DNA from: Mycobacterium sp. PSTR-4-N
Lineage (GTDB): Bacteria; Actinomycetota; Actinomycetes; Mycobacteriales; Mycobacteriaceae
Length of the DNA stretch: 64,000 nucleotides
Direction of reading: 5' to 3'
Assembly (NCBI RefSeq): GCF_022348085.1
Contig: NZ_JAKRFN010000003.1
Span: forward strand, 124,001 to 188,000
Below the pieces are notes generated by a model. The model was not told the origin of the DNA, did no database searches, and saw nothing but the letters and a program-made list of their open reading frames with translations. The translations under genes were made by a program, and so were the position numbers. Of the stretch, positions 19,721 through 30,024 are shown in pieces (position 1 is the first letter of the stretch; each line of letters opens with the position of its first letter).

Positions 19721-20675
19721 CGCGCTGCGCGGTGCTGAACCGGCGCCGATAGGCGGTGGGGCTCAACCCCAGCTCCCGAGCGAAGACGCGGCGCATGCTC
19801 TCGTAGCTTCCGAAGCCGGCGCCCGTCGCCGCCTCGGTCGCGGTGTGGCCCCGATCGAGCAGCGCCCTGGCCAGGTCGAAGCGGACGCTTTCGACGTAGC
19901 GCGCCGGCGTGGTGGCCAGTTCCTCCCGGAACAGCCGCGTGAGGTGACGTGAGCTGACGTGCAGGTACTCGGCGAGCGCGTGCAGCGAATGGTCGCCGGA
20001 CGGGTCCGCGGTGACCCGGTCGGTGATCGTCCGCACATCGGGTGACTGCGGGGGTGGCACCTGAAGCGGCGCGGAGAACTGCGACTGGCCGCCCGAGCGC
20101 TGCAAGTAGACAACCAGGAGCCGGGCCACCTGGCGGGTGAGATCTGCCCCGTGGTCCTCCTCCACCAGCGCCAGCGCGAGATCTATGCCCGCCGTCACCC
20201 CTGCAGAGGTGTAGACGCGACCGTCGCGCACGTAGATGGCGTCGGGCTCCACCCGGCACGTCGGGCACTGCGCAGCCAGCTGGTGGGCGACCTTCCAGTG
20301 TGTGGTCGCCCGCTTGCCGTCGAGCAGACCCGCGGCGGCCAGGAGAAAGGCCCCGGTACAGATCGACACGATCCGACGCGCGCCCGCGGCCGGCCGAGCC
20401 GCCGCAACGGCCAGGTCGGCGGGTACGCGGGTGCTCGGATAGAGGTCGGAGCCGGGCACCACGTAGATGTCGGGTTCGGCAATGTCGGCGACGGCCGCGT
20501 CGACGGCCACCCTCACGCCCTGGTTGGACGTCACGTCAGCGCCGTGGGGTGACACCAGCGTCAGTGCATACGGAGCGCCGAGACGGGTCGCCTCGGTGAA
20601 GACCTCGCCCGGTCCAGCGACGTCGAGGAGACTCACGCCGTCGTACACCAGGATCGCGACGGAGCGCACGACCAT
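19695..20675 (-). CDS. GlxA-family regulator (DJ-1/PfpI domain plus AraC HTH)
   Basis: 326 residues. The N-terminal ~170 residues are a DJ-1/PfpI-type domain with Cys106 in the elbow ICTGAF. The C-terminal ~100 residues are an AraC/XylS double HTH (LHALAEYLHVSSRHLTRLF, then ATGAGFGSYESMRRVF). Such proteins activate or repress nearby catabolic genes after sensing a small ligand. The chosen ATG 20675 lies six bases after a GATAAT -10, so a leaderless start is likely; the longer frame to 20735 would run through the 18-bp palindrome. The gene overlaps the end of the cupin gene and is the obvious regulator of the HD/MDR/cupin operon. Confidence 0.85.
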   Translation of the reverse strand: MVVRSVAILVYDGVSLLDVAGPGEVFTEATRLGAPYALTLVSPHGADVTSNQGVRVAVDAAVADIAEPDIYVVPGSDLYPSTRVPADLAVAAARPAAGARRIVSICTGAFLLAAAGLLDGKRATTHWKVAHQLAAQCPTCRVEPDAIYVRDGRVYTSAGVTAGIDLALALVEEDHGADLTRQVARLLVVYLQRSGGQSQFSAPLQVPPPQSPDVRTITDRVTADPSGDHSLHALAEYLHVSSRHLTRLFREELATTPARYVESVRFDLARALLDRGHTATEAATGAGFGSYESMRRVFARELGLSPTAYRRRFSTAQRVSGRDRRS

Positions 20676-20681
20676 CGCCCG

Positions 20682-20687
20682 ATTATC
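20682..20687 (-). promoter_or_regulatory. -10 element of the GlxA-type regulator
   Basis: GATAAT on the minus strand, six bases before the ATG at 20675, consistent with a leaderless transcript. Confidence 0.6.
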
Positions 20688-20712
20688 TGCTGAACGGACA
20701 CGCCACATCACA

Positions 20713-20730
20713 GTTTCGGCTAGCCGAAAC
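20713..20730. promoter_or_regulatory. 18-bp perfect palindrome, probable operator
   Basis: GTTTCGGCTAGCCGAAAC is a perfect 18-bp palindrome with no spacer. It lies in the 81-bp region between the GlxA regulator and the small membrane protein, over the expected -35 region of the latter (its -10 is at 20744) and just upstream of the expected GlxA -35. It contains the rare tetranucleotide CTAG at its centre. Confidence 0.8.
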
Positions 20731-20743
20731 CTCATCTACGGGC

Positions 20744-20749
20744 TATCGT
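20744..20749 (+). promoter_or_regulatory. -10 element of the small membrane protein gene
   Basis: TATCGT fits TANNNT and is seven bases before the ATG at 20757, which implies a leaderless mRNA. The competing GTG at 20748 falls inside this element. Confidence 0.6.
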
Positions 20750-20756
20750 GGACCAC

Positions 20757-20987
20757 ATGACCACCGCGCAGGAATTCGGCGATGCCGTGAGCCGGCCCGC
20801 CGGCACGGTCTCGATCGCCGGCGTGCTGTGGCCCACCTACAAGGTGGTGGCGTTGGTCGTCGGTCTGATCGTCTTCGCCGCCGTGGCCGTGGTGACGTCG
20901 ACAGCCGCTGCGGCGGTGCTCAGCGGCGCGGGCGCGGCAACCGTGGTGTGGCTCACCGCGGGTCTGCTGAGCTCTTCCGAGAGCTGA
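20757..20987 (+). CDS. Small two-helix membrane protein
   Basis: 76 residues with two hydrophobic segments, about 25-47 and 50-70, rich in alanine and valine, and a serine-rich end. No family is recognised. ATG 20757 is chosen over GTG 20748 because of the correctly placed -10 element. It is divergent from the GlxA regulator, shares the 18-bp palindrome with it, and ends 19 bp before the dnaE1 stop. Function unknown. Confidence 0.6.
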   Translation: MTTAQEFGDAVSRPAGTVSIAGVLWPTYKVVALVVGLIVFAAVAVVTSTAAAAVLSGAGAATVVWLTAGLLSSSES

Positions 20988-21006
20988 CCGCCCCGGCCCG
21001 GCGCGT

Positions 21007-24000
21007 TCACCCGCCGAGGCAACCCGGCCCGAGCAACTCCTTGAGGTCTCCCATCAGCGCCGACGACGGCGTCACGCGCAGGGATTGATCCAGTTCCAGC
21101 GTGGTGATGCGCTCCCCGCTGATCAGGCGCAGATGCACCTGAGCGGTTCCCGGATGCCGCGCCAGCACCTGCTTGAGCGCACTGACCTTGTCGACCGTGC
21201 ACTGCCGCGTCGGAAGGCTCACCGCGACCGGCCGGTTGACCTGCGCGCTGGAGAAGTCGGGGACGATCAGCTCGTTGGCGATCAGCGAGATCCGGTCGTC
21301 GCGCTTGGCCACCTTGGCGCCGATCAGCACCACCACGTCATCGGCGATCTCGGCGCCGAACATCGAGTACGTCTGCGGGAAGAACAGCACCTCGATACCG
21401 CCGGAGAGGTCCTCGATCTGTGCCGACGCCCAGGGCAGGCCGTTCTTGTTCACCCGCCGGTTGACCGAGGCCAGGATGCCGCCGACGCGGACCTGGGTGT
21501 CGTTGGCGATGTCGCCTTCCAGAATCGCCGGGATCTGGGTGTCGACCTGCGCGGCCAACAGGTGCGCGATCCCGTTGAGCGGATGCCCGGACACGTAGAG
21601 GCCCAGCATCTCGCGCTCCAGTGCGAGCTTGTGCTTGTCCTCCCACTCATCGTCGGGCACCTTGATCGTGAAGACCGATTCCGTCTCGGAATCACCGCCC
21701 CCGAAGAGGTCGAACTGCCCCATCGCCTCGGCCTTCTTGGTGCCGAGCACCGAGTCGACCGCGTCGGTGTGCACGAGGAACAAACCCTTGCGCGGATGCC
21801 CCAGCGAGTCGAAGGCCCCGGCCTTGATCAGCGACTCCGTCACCTTCTTGTTGCAGGCGGTGATGTCGATCTTGTTGAGGTAGTCCGAGAAGTCGGCGTA
21901 CTTGCCCTTCTCGGCACGCGTATTGACAAGGGAAGCAACGACATTGGCGCCCACGTTGCGCACCGCACCGAGCCCGAAGCGGATGTCGTCGCCCACCGAG
22001 GCGAAGTTCTGCACCGACTCGTTGACGTCCGGCGGCAGCACCGTGATGCCGAGGCGCCGGCAGTCGGCCAGATACACCGCGGCCTTGTCCTTGTCGTCGC
22101 CGACCGAGGTGAGCAGACCGGCCATGTACTCGGCGGGATAGTTCGCCTTCAGGTAAGCGGTCCAATAAGACACCAGCCCGTACCCGGCGGCGTGCGATTT
22201 GTTGAACGCGTACCCGGCGAACGGAAGGATGGTGTCCCACAACGCTTTCACCGCGGCGGCGGAGAATCCGTTGGCCGTCATGCCCTCCAGGAAGCCCTTG
22301 TACTCGGCTTCGAGGACCTCGAGCTTCTTCTTGCCCATGGCCTTGCGCAGCGCATCGGCCTTGCCCATCGAGTAGCCGGCGACCTTCTGCGCGATGAACA
22401 TGATCTGCTCTTGGTAGACGATCAGACCGTAGGTCTCGGCCAGGATCTCCTTGAGCGGTTCCTCGAGTTCGGGGTGGATGGGCTTGATCGCCTGGCGCCC
22501 GTTCTTGCGGTCGGCGTAGTCGTTGTGGGCGTTCATGCCCATCGGGCCGGGCCGGTACAGCGCCAACACGGCGACGATGTCGTTGAACTCCGTGGGCTGC
22601 ATGCGGCGCAGCAGGTCGCGCATCGGCCCGCCGTCGAGCTGGAACACCCCGAGCGTGTCACCGCGGCCCAGCAGTTCGTAGGCCTTCGGGTCGTCGAGAG
22701 CGAGCGATTCGAGGTCGACGTCCTCGCCGCGGTTGGCCTTGATGTTGTCGATGCAGTCGCCGATGATCGTCAGGTTGCGCAGCCCGAGGAAGTCCATCTT
22801 CAGCAGGCCGATGGCCTCACACGACGGGTAATCCCAGCCGGTGATGACCGCACCGTCCTGCGGACGCTTCCACAGTGGGATGGCCTCCATCAGCGGCTCG
22901 GAGCTCATGATCACCGCGCAGGCATGGACGCCTGCGTTGCGGACGAGGCCCTCGAGCCCCCGCGCGGTCTCGTAGATCGTCCGGACGTCGGGGTCGGTGT
23001 CGATCAGCGCGCGGACTTCGGCGGCTTCCTTGTACCGCTCGTGGGTCGGATCGGTGATGCCGGACACCGGGATGTCCTTGGCCATGATGGGCGGCGGCAG
23101 CGCCTTGGTGATCCGGTCGGCGATCGCGAAACCGGGCTGACCGTAGTGCACCCGCGCCGAATCCTTCAGCGCAGCTTTGGTCTTGATCGTGCCGAACGTG
23201 ATGACCTGGGCAACCCGGTCGCTTCCCCACTTGTTCGCCGCGTAGCGCAGCATCTCGCCGCGCCGACGGTCGTCGAAGTCGATGTCGATGTCGGGGGCCG
23301 ACGGACGCTCGGGGTTGAGGAACCGTTCGAACAGCAGGCCGTGCGGAATGGGGTCGATGTTGGTGATGCCCATCGCGTAGGCCACCAGCGAACCCGCGGC
23401 CGAACCGCGGCCCGGGCCGACGCGGATGCCCACGGAGCGGGCGTAGTTGATGAGGTCGGCGACGATGAGGAAGTACGCCGGGAAGCCCTTGTCGCAGATG
23501 ACCTTGATCTCGTACTCGGCACGGTCGAGGTACTCCTCCGGAACGGGCGCGCCGTGGAACCGTCGCTCCGCCAGTCCGGTCATGACCTCATGGGTGAGCC
23601 AGGACCCTTGGTCGTGGCCATCGGGCACCGGGAACACCGGCATCCGGTCCTTGGGCGCCCAGACGTCGGTGTAGGGCTGGACGCGTTCGGCGATGAGCAG
23701 CGTCGAGTCGCAGGCGCCCGGCACCTGGTCGTCCCAGAGCGCCCGCATCTCGGCGGCCGACTTGAGGTAGTAACCGTCCCCGTCGAACTTGAACCGGTTC
23801 GGATCCGAGAGGGTCTTGCCGGTCTGGATGCACAGCAGCGCCTCGTGGTTCTGCGAGGCGTCCCGGGTGACGTAGTGGCAGTCATTGGTGGCCAGGGGAC
23901 GGATGTCGAGCTTCCTGCCGATCTCCAGCAGGCCCTCGCGGACGCGGCGCTCGATGTCGAGGCCGTGGTCCATCAGCTCGAGGAAGAAGTTCTCGGGACC

Positions 24001-24543
24001 GAAGATCTCCCGCCACTTGGCCGCCGCCTCGAGCGCTTCTTTCTGATGCCCCAGCCGCAGCCGGGTCTGCACTTCCCCCGACGGACAGCCGGTGGTGGCG
24101 ATGATGCCCTCGGCGTGTTCGGCGATGATCTCGGCATCCATTCGGGACCACTTGCCGAGCTGGCCCTCGAACGACGCCAGCGATGACAGCTTGAACAGGT
24201 TGCGCAGCCCCGTCGCGTTCTCCGCGACCATCGTCATGTGCGTGTAGGAACCGCTGCCCGAGACGTCGTCGGACTTCTGGCTCGGATCGCCCCACAGCAC
24301 GCGCTTGGTGTCGAAACGGGAGGCCGGCGCGATGTAGGCCTCGATACCGATGATCGGCGTGATGCCGGCATCGGTCGCCGCGTTGTAGAACTCGCTGGCG
24401 CCGAACATGTTTCCGTGGTCGGTCATGCCGATCGCGGGCATCTCGAGACGCTGGGCCTCGGCGAGCATCGGCTTGACCTTCGCGGCGCCGTCCAGCATCG
24501 AGTACTCGGTGTGGTTGTGGAGATGCACGAATGACCCGCTCAT
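21007..24543 (-). CDS. dnaE1: DNA polymerase III alpha subunit
   Basis: 1178 residues, the main replicative polymerase. It opens with the PHP domain ([15 protein letters not shown]; in mycobacterial DnaE1 this is the proofreading exonuclease). The palm follows, with the catalytic acidic motif PDIDIDF at about residues 414-420 and [14 protein letters not shown] before it; then the fingers, the tandem HhH region, and an OB domain near 990-1080 ([18 protein letters not shown]). Length is normal. A single gene with no operon partners visible. Confidence 0.98.
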   Translation of the reverse strand: MSGSFVHLHNHTEYSMLDGAAKVKPMLAEAQRLEMPAIGMTDHGNMFGASEFYNAATDAGITPIIGIEAYIAPASRFDTKRVLWGDPSQKSDDVSGSGSYTHMTMVAENATGLRNLFKLSSLASFEGQLGKWSRMDAEIIAEHAEGIIATTGCPSGEVQTRLRLGHQKEALEAAAKWREIFGPENFFLELMDHGLDIERRVREGLLEIGRKLDIRPLATNDCHYVTRDASQNHEALLCIQTGKTLSDPNRFKFDGDGYYLKSAAEMRALWDDQVPGACDSTLLIAERVQPYTDVWAPKDRMPVFPVPDGHDQGSWLTHEVMTGLAERRFHGAPVPEEYLDRAEYEIKVICDKGFPAYFLIVADLINYARSVGIRVGPGRGSAAGSLVAYAMGITNIDPIPHGLLFERFLNPERPSAPDIDIDFDDRRRGEMLRYAANKWGSDRVAQVITFGTIKTKAALKDSARVHYGQPGFAIADRITKALPPPIMAKDIPVSGITDPTHERYKEAAEVRALIDTDPDVRTIYETARGLEGLVRNAGVHACAVIMSSEPLMEAIPLWKRPQDGAVITGWDYPSCEAIGLLKMDFLGLRNLTIIGDCIDNIKANRGEDVDLESLALDDPKAYELLGRGDTLGVFQLDGGPMRDLLRRMQPTEFNDIVAVLALYRPGPMGMNAHNDYADRKNGRQAIKPIHPELEEPLKEILAETYGLIVYQEQIMFIAQKVAGYSMGKADALRKAMGKKKLEVLEAEYKGFLEGMTANGFSAAAVKALWDTILPFAGYAFNKSHAAGYGLVSYWTAYLKANYPAEYMAGLLTSVGDDKDKAAVYLADCRRLGITVLPPDVNESVQNFASVGDDIRFGLGAVRNVGANVVASLVNTRAEKGKYADFSDYLNKIDITACNKKVTESLIKAGAFDSLGHPRKGLFLVHTDAVDSVLGTKKAEAMGQFDLFGGGDSETESVFTIKVPDDEWEDKHKLALEREMLGLYVSGHPLNGIAHLLAAQVDTQIPAILEGDIANDTQVRVGGILASVNRRVNKNGLPWASAQIEDLSGGIEVLFFPQTYSMFGAEIADDVVVLIGAKVAKRDDRISLIANELIVPDFSSAQVNRPVAVSLPTRQCTVDKVSALKQVLARHPGTAQVHLRLISGERITTLELDQSLRVTPSSALMGDLKELLGPGCLGG

Positions 24544-24635
24544 AGGCAGGCCAGTCTATGGCCGCGCACCGACACCGTCGGGCGTGTCGCCGGGCGTGTT
24601 CCCGGGCGTGTCTCGAGCAGGTCTCGAAGGGTGCG

Positions 24636-25259
24636 TCAGCGCCCGCCAGACTGCGCCGTCAGCAATTGGTCATCAAAGGCATTCAACAGTTGCCTGGCAA
24701 CCATTGGACCCTTTCCGTCGCGGGCCACGAATCCCGCGTGGAACGCGATCCCCCAGAACACCGACGCGAGCAGATCGGCAAGCCCGCGGGCGCCGTCGTC
24801 CGACACGGCAGCAGCCAGTGAGCCGTAGAACCCGTGAATCGCCGCGATCACCGACTCGGCGGTCGGGCTGCGGTGCACGCCTCGACGCTGCTCGACCTGC
24901 ACTGTCACCAGGAAACGCAGCGCGCCGGGGTCCTCCCCGCAGAGGCGCACGACCTCTTCGGTGAACGCGACGAGTTGCCCGCGGGAATCCGACCGCTGCC
25001 GCGCGTGCGCGATACAGGCCGTGATCTGCGCGTGCACGGCCTGGACCAGCGTCTCGTAGACCTGGTCGCGGGTCTGGAAGTAGTAGTGGAGCGTGGGTCT
25101 GCTGACCCCGGCTCGCACCGCGATCTGCTGGAACGTCGCCGCGGGATAACCACACTCGGTGATGACGTCCCGCGCGGCCCGCACAATGGTCTGCCGGGTC
25201 CGCTCGGAATCCGCACCCACGGGGCGGCCGCGGCCCCTCGTGCCGGTCGCGGAGTCCAC
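24636..25259 (-). CDS. TetR-family transcriptional regulator
   Basis: About 207 residues with an N-terminal TetR HTH (AATFQQIAVRAGVSRPTLHYYF) and a helical ligand domain. The frame also offers a TTG at 25265, but a clear promoter (-35 TTGACC, 17-bp spacer, -10 TAACGT) puts transcription start at the GTG at 25259, so a leaderless GTG start is chosen. It lies 52 bp downstream of rarD on the same strand but has its own promoter. M. tuberculosis has a TetR gene in this neighbourhood (Rv1534). Ligand and targets unknown. Confidence 0.88.
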   Translation of the reverse strand: MDSATGTRGRGRPVGADSERTRQTIVRAARDVITECGYPAATFQQIAVRAGVSRPTLHYYFQTRDQVYETLVQAVHAQITACIAHARQRSDSRGQLVAFTEEVVRLCGEDPGALRFLVTVQVEQRRGVHRSPTAESVIAAIHGFYGSLAAAVSDDGARGLADLLASVFWGIAFHAGFVARDGKGPMVARQLLNAFDDQLLTAQSGGR

Positions 25260-25265
25260 GAGCAA

Positions 25266-25294
25266 ACGTTAGGACATTGCTGCCAGCGGGTCAA
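25266..25294 (-). promoter_or_regulatory. Promoter of the TetR gene at 24636-25259
   Basis: On the minus strand TTGACC (25294-25289), a 17-bp spacer and TAACGT (25271-25266) form a near-consensus housekeeping promoter. The -10 is six bases before the GTG start. This is the clearest -35/-10 pair seen in the window. Confidence 0.75.
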
Positions 25295-25311
25295 TCAGCA
25301 AACCGGCAAAA

Positions 25312-26202
25312 CTAGGCGGCACACGGATCCTGGACCCGGCGTTCGGCGCGGGCGCGCCGCACCGCGTCGAGGGTGAACACCGCGAGCGCCACCCAGATCA
25401 ACGCGAAGCCCAACCAGCGTGCCGGCGGCATCGGTTCGTGGCCGACGAGCACCCCCCAGGACAGCTGCATCGCCGGTGTCAGATAGAACAACAGCCCCAG
25501 CGTCACCATCGGCAGCCGTTGGGCGGCGGCGGCGAACAGCAGCAACGGCAGCGCCGTCAGCAGACCCGAGAGCACCAGCAGCAACGCGTGCGGCGCTCCG
25601 TGATCGCCGAACGTCGCATGACCGGACAGCGTCAGCACGACCACGTACGCCAGCGCGAACGGCGTCGCCAGCCCGGCTTCCACCCCCACGCTGACGCGGG
25701 GATCGGTCGGCACCAGCTTCTTCACCGCGCCGTAGAGGCCGAACGACAGCGCCAGCCCCAGCCCGATCAGCGGCGGCGAACCGACCTCGACGGTCAACAC
25801 CACGACCGCGACCACCGCGATCGTCAGCGCCCCGATCTGCCAGCGGTTCAGCCGTTCCCGGAAGATGAGCATCCCCAGCGCGATGGACACCAGTGGGTTG
25901 ATGAAGTACCCGAGTGCGGCGTCGACGACGTGTCCGTTGTTGACCGCGTAGACATAGATCAGCCAGTTCATCGAGATCAGCGCGGCCGCGGCGGTCAGCA
26001 GCAGCCACACCCGTCCGGTGATCCGCCGGAGATCGCCGAGGCGGCGCACGACGGCGACCACGACCACCATCAGCAGGAAACTCCAGATGATGCGGTGCGC
26101 CAGCACCTCCACTGCGCCGGCCGGCTTGAGCAGCGGAAAGAACGCGGGGAACAGTCCCCACATGCCGTAGGCGCCGGCGCCGAATAGCAGGCCCGATCTC
26201 AC
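25312..26202 (-). CDS. rarD: EamA-family transporter, RarD type
   Basis: 296 residues with ten predicted membrane helices in two EamA repeats. The start [15 protein letters not shown] and the motif [14 protein letters not shown] are typical of RarD. RarD-type proteins are drug/metabolite-superfamily permeases; the substrate is unknown (chloramphenicol sensitivity phenotypes exist in some bacteria). The GTG at 26202 overlaps the pseudouridine synthase stop (GTGA), making it the last gene of lspA-rluA type-rarD. Confidence 0.85.
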   Translation of the reverse strand: MRSGLLFGAGAYGMWGLFPAFFPLLKPAGAVEVLAHRIIWSFLLMVVVVAVVRRLGDLRRITGRVWLLLTAAAALISMNWLIYVYAVNNGHVVDAALGYFINPLVSIALGMLIFRERLNRWQIGALTIAVVAVVVLTVEVGSPPLIGLGLALSFGLYGAVKKLVPTDPRVSVGVEAGLATPFALAYVVVLTLSGHATFGDHGAPHALLLVLSGLLTALPLLLFAAAAQRLPMVTLGLLFYLTPAMQLSWGVLVGHEPMPPARWLGFALIWVALAVFTLDAVRRARAERRVQDPCAA

Positions 26203-27128
26203 CGTCCGGGACCGCGCAAGACGTCCAGGGCCTGCTGCAGATCGGCGGGGTACGGGCTGGTGATCTCGATCTGCCTGCCGTCGGCGGGATGGGCGAACGC
26301 CAGAGAGCGGGCGTGCAGCCACTGCCGGGTCAGGCCCAGGCGGGCGGCCAGCGTCGGGTCCGCGCCGTAGGTCAGGTCCCCGCAGCAGGGGTGGTGCAGT
26401 GCGGCGAAATGCACGCGGATCTGGTGAGTGCGCCCGGTCTCGAGGTGGATGTCGAGCAGGCTGGCGGCCTGGTGGGCTTCGAGCGTGTCGTAGTGGGTGA
26501 CGCTGTTGCGGCCGCCCTCGACCACCGCGAACTTCCAATCATGGCCGCGGTGACGCCCGATCGGCGCGTCGATCGTGCCGCTGGACGGATCGGGGTGGCC
26601 CTGCACCAGCGCGTGGTAGCGCTTGTCGACCGTGCGCTGCTTGAAGGCCCGCTTGAGCACCGTGTAGGCACGTTCGGACAGCGCCACCACCATCACCCCC
26701 GACGTACCGACGTCGAGCCGGTGCACGATGCCCTGACGTTCATGGATGCCCGAGGTGCTGATCCGGAACCCGGCGGCGGCCAGTCCCCCGAGCACCGTCG
26801 GGCCGTGCCAGCCGACGGTCGCGTGTGCTGCCACCCCCGGGGGTTTGTCGACGGCGACGATGTCGTCGTCGGAGTACAGGATGGCCATGCCCTCGATGTC
26901 CTCGGGCACGTTCTCGACCGGCGGCGGCGCCTCGGGCAGCCGCACCTCGAGCCATGCGCCCGCGATGAGCTTGTCGGACTTGCCCGCCGGCGCCCCGTCG
27001 AGTTCCACCCCGCCCTCTTCGGCCAGCGTCGCGGCCGCCGTCCGGGACAGCCCCAGCAGCCGTGCGAGACCCGCGTCGACCCGCATGCCCGCGAGGCCCT
27101 CGGGCACCGGCAAGGACCGTGTGGTCAT
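26199..27128 (-). CDS. RluA/RluD-family 23S rRNA pseudouridine synthase (Rv1540 type)
   Basis: 309 residues. An N-terminal S4-like RNA-binding domain (to ~65) precedes the catalytic domain with HRLDVGTSG, where Asp139 is the nucleophile, and the later [11 protein letters not shown] motif. It converts uridines to pseudouridine in 23S rRNA (RluD sites) or tRNA; the exact site is not readable from sequence. ATG 27128 overlaps the lspA stop (ATGA), the same pairing as in many bacteria. Confidence 0.92.
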   Translation of the reverse strand: MTTRSLPVPEGLAGMRVDAGLARLLGLSRTAAATLAEEGGVELDGAPAGKSDKLIAGAWLEVRLPEAPPPVENVPEDIEGMAILYSDDDIVAVDKPPGVAAHATVGWHGPTVLGGLAAAGFRISTSGIHERQGIVHRLDVGTSGVMVVALSERAYTVLKRAFKQRTVDKRYHALVQGHPDPSSGTIDAPIGRHRGHDWKFAVVEGGRNSVTHYDTLEAHQAASLLDIHLETGRTHQIRVHFAALHHPCCGDLTYGADPTLAARLGLTRQWLHARSLAFAHPADGRQIEITSPYPADLQQALDVLRGPGR

Positions 27129-27721
27129 TGCTCGGTGTCGCCGGCGCGGCGCCGGCCGGGCCTGTCGAAGTCGAACCCGAACAGCGAGAGGGCCACCAGC
27201 AGGATCGCCCCGCCCACCACCGACGGGTCGGCGACGTTGAAGACGGGCCACCATCCGATCGACAGGAAGTCGACGACGTGGCCGCGCAGCGGGCCGGGCG
27301 AGCGGAAGAACCGGTCCACGAGGTTGCCCATCGCGCCGCCCAGGATCATGCCCAGCCCGAGCGCCCACCACGGCGAGACGAGCCGGCGCCCCATCCAGAT
27401 GATGCCCACCACCACGCCGATGGCCACCAAGGTCAGCACCCAGGTGTAACCGGTCGCCATCGAGAACGCGGCCCCGGAGTTGCGGACCAGCGTCCACGTC
27501 ACGGTGTCGCCGATGATGGAGACGGGCTGTCCGGGGGTCAGCAGTTCGACCGCGAGGATCTTGGTGACGATGTCGACCACCAGCACCACGGCGGCGACCC
27601 CCAGGAGCAGGCGCAGCCGCCGGCGCGGGGTCTCGGCCCCGGAATCGGCTGCCGGCGGGTCCGCGGCATCGCCGGTCGCCGGTTCGGCCGGGCTGGAGGA
27701 TTCGTCAGTCACGCCGTCCAT
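27125..27721 (-). CDS. lspA: Lipoprotein signal peptidase
   Basis: 198 residues with four membrane helices; cleaves the signal peptide before the lipidated cysteine of prolipoproteins. Catalytic aspartates are Asp136 in GNLVDRFF and Asp165 in FNVADPS; the RNSGAAFSM motif is intact. An ~35-residue acidic, proline-rich cytoplasmic head precedes helix 1, as in other mycobacterial LspA. Two tandem ATGs (27724 and 27721) can serve as start. Divergent from ansA with 33 bp between starts. Confidence 0.95.
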   Translation of the reverse strand: MDGVTDESSSPAEPATGDAADPPAADSGAETPRRRLRLLLGVAAVVLVVDIVTKILAVELLTPGQPVSIIGDTVTWTLVRNSGAAFSMATGYTWVLTLVAIGVVVGIIWMGRRLVSPWWALGLGMILGGAMGNLVDRFFRSPGPLRGHVVDFLSIGWWPVFNVADPSVVGGAILLVALSLFGFDFDRPGRRRAGDTEQ

Positions 27722-27754
27722 CATCGCAAAGCGGCGATGGGGAAGAATCCAGCC

Positions 27755-28639
27755 ATGGCCCGCCTCGTCGTGATCGCCACCGGCGGCACCATCTCCACCA
27801 GTGCCGATGCCGACGGCGTCAAGCGTCCCACCCGGTCGGGTGCCGAGCTGACCGCCGGTCTCGACGTCGAGGTCGTCGAAGCCTTGCGCACCGACAGCTC
27901 CCAGATGGTGCCCGCCGACTGGGACGTCATCGCCGCCGCCGTGCACGAGGCGGCCGAGAGTGCCGACGGGATCGTCGTCACCCACGGCACCGACTCCCTC
28001 GAGGAGACCGCGCTCTGGCTGGCGCTCACATACTCGGGAGCGGTGCCGGTGGTGCTGACCGGTGCGCAGCGCAGCGCGGATGCCCCGGACGCCGACGGCC
28101 CGGCCAATCTGCGCCACGCGCTCGCCGTGGCGGCCGATCCGACGATGCGCAGCAATGTGGTGGTGGCGTTCGCCGGTGAGGTTTTCGCAGCGCTCGGGCT
28201 CACCAAGGTGAGTACGGACAGCGACCAGAGCTTCGCGGGGCGCACGCCCGGAGGACGCCCGCACCTCGGTGCGCTGCGTGCGGCCGACGCACCGCGGGTC
28301 GACATCGTCGCCGCGTATCCCGGCGCGGACAGCGCCGCGCTGGACGCCTGCGCAGCGGCCGGGGCCCGCGGTGTCGTGGTCGAGGCGATGGGCGCCGGCA
28401 ACGTGGGCACCGCGCTGATCGAGGGGGTGCGGCGGCACTGCGCGGCCGGCGTCGCGGTGGTGGTGTCGACGCGGGTGCCCGGCGGCCGGGTCACCGCCGG
28501 CTACGGCCCCGGCCATGACCTGGTGACCGCGGGTGCGGTGCTGGTGCCCACGGTGCGGCCGCCGCAGGCACGCGTGCTGCTGATGGCGGCGCTGGCCGCC
28601 GGCTCACCGGTCGACGATGTCTTCGCCCGCTGGGGTTGA
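27755..28639 (+). CDS. ansA: L-asparaginase
   Basis: 294 residues. It hydrolyses asparagine to aspartate and ammonia. Both active-site threonines are present: Thr12 in ATGGTIS and Thr79 in [12 protein letters not shown], with Asp80. Ser49 in the TDSSQM loop is the usual substrate contact. No signal peptide is seen. The start is ATG 27755 (a six-codon longer ATG at 27737 is possible). The 3' end overlaps the convergent dinX gene by 36 bp. Confidence 0.92.
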   Translation: MARLVVIATGGTISTSADADGVKRPTRSGAELTAGLDVEVVEALRTDSSQMVPADWDVIAAAVHEAAESADGIVVTHGTDSLEETALWLALTYSGAVPVVLTGAQRSADAPDADGPANLRHALAVAADPTMRSNVVVAFAGEVFAALGLTKVSTDSDQSFAGRTPGGRPHLGALRAADAPRVDIVAAYPGADSAALDACAAAGARGVVVEAMGAGNVGTALIEGVRRHCAAGVAVVVSTRVPGGRVTAGYGPGHDLVTAGAVLVPTVRPPQARVLLMAALAAGSPVDDVFARWG

Positions 28640-29992
28640 CTCCGCGCCGAGCTGATCGACGAACTCCGGCCAATCCAGGCTGTCGACGGGATTGGCCCGT
28701 GACAGCGCAGGGTCGTCGCCGGAGAACGTGCGGGCGATGCCGGGGCCGTGTGCCCGGGTCTCGAACCGCACCGTCAGCACGCCGTGCCCGGCGCCCTGCA
28801 CCCAGCCGTGCCCGTACCCGGTGTGGGCCACGTCGTCGCCGATCCGCCAGGCCGGTGCGGTCGCCGCGACGTCGGTCACCGTGTCCGGCACCCCCGCGTC
28901 GGAGGTCTGGGACGCGGCGATGAGCCCGGGATCGGCGAACAACGGCTCCTGCCGCACCTCGGTCAGCCCCGAGAACCCTACGCCGACAAGACGAACCGGG
29001 CCGATCTCCACCGGGTCGAGCAGCAGCTTGCGCGCGGTGCCGATGAGCGTCGCCGCCTCGGTGGTCGCGTACGGCAACGTGGCCGACCGGGTCAGCGTGC
29101 TCATGTCCGAGCGCTTGAGCTTGACCGTGATGGTGCGCGCCCCGCGGCCGTCCTTCTCCAGCCGGCGGTGCGCGTGATCGCCGATCGGCCCGATCGCCTC
29201 GCGCAGCTGCGCCAGCGTGATCAGGTCCTCGGCGAACGTCGACTCGGCGCTGATCTGCTTGGCCGGGGCGTTCTCGGCGACCGGCCGGTCGTCGACACCG
29301 CGGGCCAGCCGGTGCAGTGCCGGTCCGACCGTGGCGCCCAGGACGTCGGCCACCTCCGCTTCGGTGAGCGCGGCCAGCGCGCCGATCGTCTCGATGCCGA
29401 GCCGGTGCAGCCTGTCCTCGGCCACCGGGCCGATCCCCCACAGCCGCCGGACGGGCAGACCGGCCAGCAGCGGCACCTCCTCGTCACGGTCGACCACCCG
29501 CACGCCGTCGGGCTTGGCCAGGCCCGACGCGATCTTGGCGATCTGCTTGCCCGACCCGGCTCCCACCGAGGCCACCAGGCCGGTCGCCTCCCGCACGTCG
29601 GCCCGTAACCGCTCGCAGAACGCCTCGACCTCGCCGGCACTCGCACCCGCCAGCTCGACCGGTTCCCCGAAGGCTTCGTCGTAGGAAAGCTGTTCGAGCA
29701 CAGGCACTCTCGCCCGCACCGTGTCGAAGACCCGGCGGCTGGCCAGCCCGTAGACCACGCCGCGGGGCGGCAGTACCACCGCGCCGGCGCCCACCAGACG
29801 ACGTGCCTGGTGCATCGGCATCGCCGACCGCGCCCCGAACCGGCGTGCCTCGTAGCTGGCCCCAGCCACCACGCCCCGGCCACCCAGACCGCCGACGAGC
29901 ACCGGCCTGCCACGCAGCGTGGGCCGCGTCAGCTGCTCCACCGACGCGAAGAACGCGTCCATGTCCAGGTGCAGGACCCATCGCGCGCCCAC
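28604..29992 (-). CDS. dinX: DNA polymerase IV (Y-family)
   Basis: 462 residues, a translesion polymerase. The palm carries [11 protein letters not shown] (Asp10, Asp12) and SYDEAFGEP, whose Asp-Glu completes the metal site; the usual family version is SIDE. HhH ([18 protein letters not shown]) and little-finger domains follow, then a ~110-residue extension past the little finger, as in M. tuberculosis Rv1537. No clear terminal clamp-binding motif was noticed. GTG 29992 lies seven bases after a TACAGT -10 and has no ribosome site, so it is probably leaderless. Confidence 0.92.
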   Translation of the reverse strand: MGARWVLHLDMDAFFASVEQLTRPTLRGRPVLVGGLGGRGVVAGASYEARRFGARSAMPMHQARRLVGAGAVVLPPRGVVYGLASRRVFDTVRARVPVLEQLSYDEAFGEPVELAGASAGEVEAFCERLRADVREATGLVASVGAGSGKQIAKIASGLAKPDGVRVVDRDEEVPLLAGLPVRRLWGIGPVAEDRLHRLGIETIGALAALTEAEVADVLGATVGPALHRLARGVDDRPVAENAPAKQISAESTFAEDLITLAQLREAIGPIGDHAHRRLEKDGRGARTITVKLKRSDMSTLTRSATLPYATTEAATLIGTARKLLLDPVEIGPVRLVGVGFSGLTEVRQEPLFADPGLIAASQTSDAGVPDTVTDVAATAPAWRIGDDVAHTGYGHGWVQGAGHGVLTVRFETRAHGPGIARTFSGDDPALSRANPVDSLDWPEFVDQLGAESTPAGEDIVDR

Positions 29993-29999
29993 ACCGCTG

Positions 30000-30017
30000 A
30001 CTGTAGGCGGCTAGCGT
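30000..30017. promoter_or_regulatory. Divergent -10 elements for dinX and the S4-domain gene
   Basis: Leftward: TACAGT (30005-30000), seven bases before the dinX GTG. Rightward: TAGCGT (30012-30017), seven bases before GTG 30025. Only six bases separate the two -10 boxes, so the promoters compete for the same DNA. Confidence 0.65.
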
Positions 30018-30024
30018 GGGCGGC

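Noticed and set aside
20748..20756. GTG 20748 as start of the small membrane protein
   Set aside because: The codon overlaps the TATCGT -10 element; ATG 20757 fits a leaderless start.
21085..24186. Plus-strand frame of 1033 codons across dnaE1
   Set aside because: dnaE1 is unmistakable on the minus strand; this frame has no domain and is compositionally extreme.
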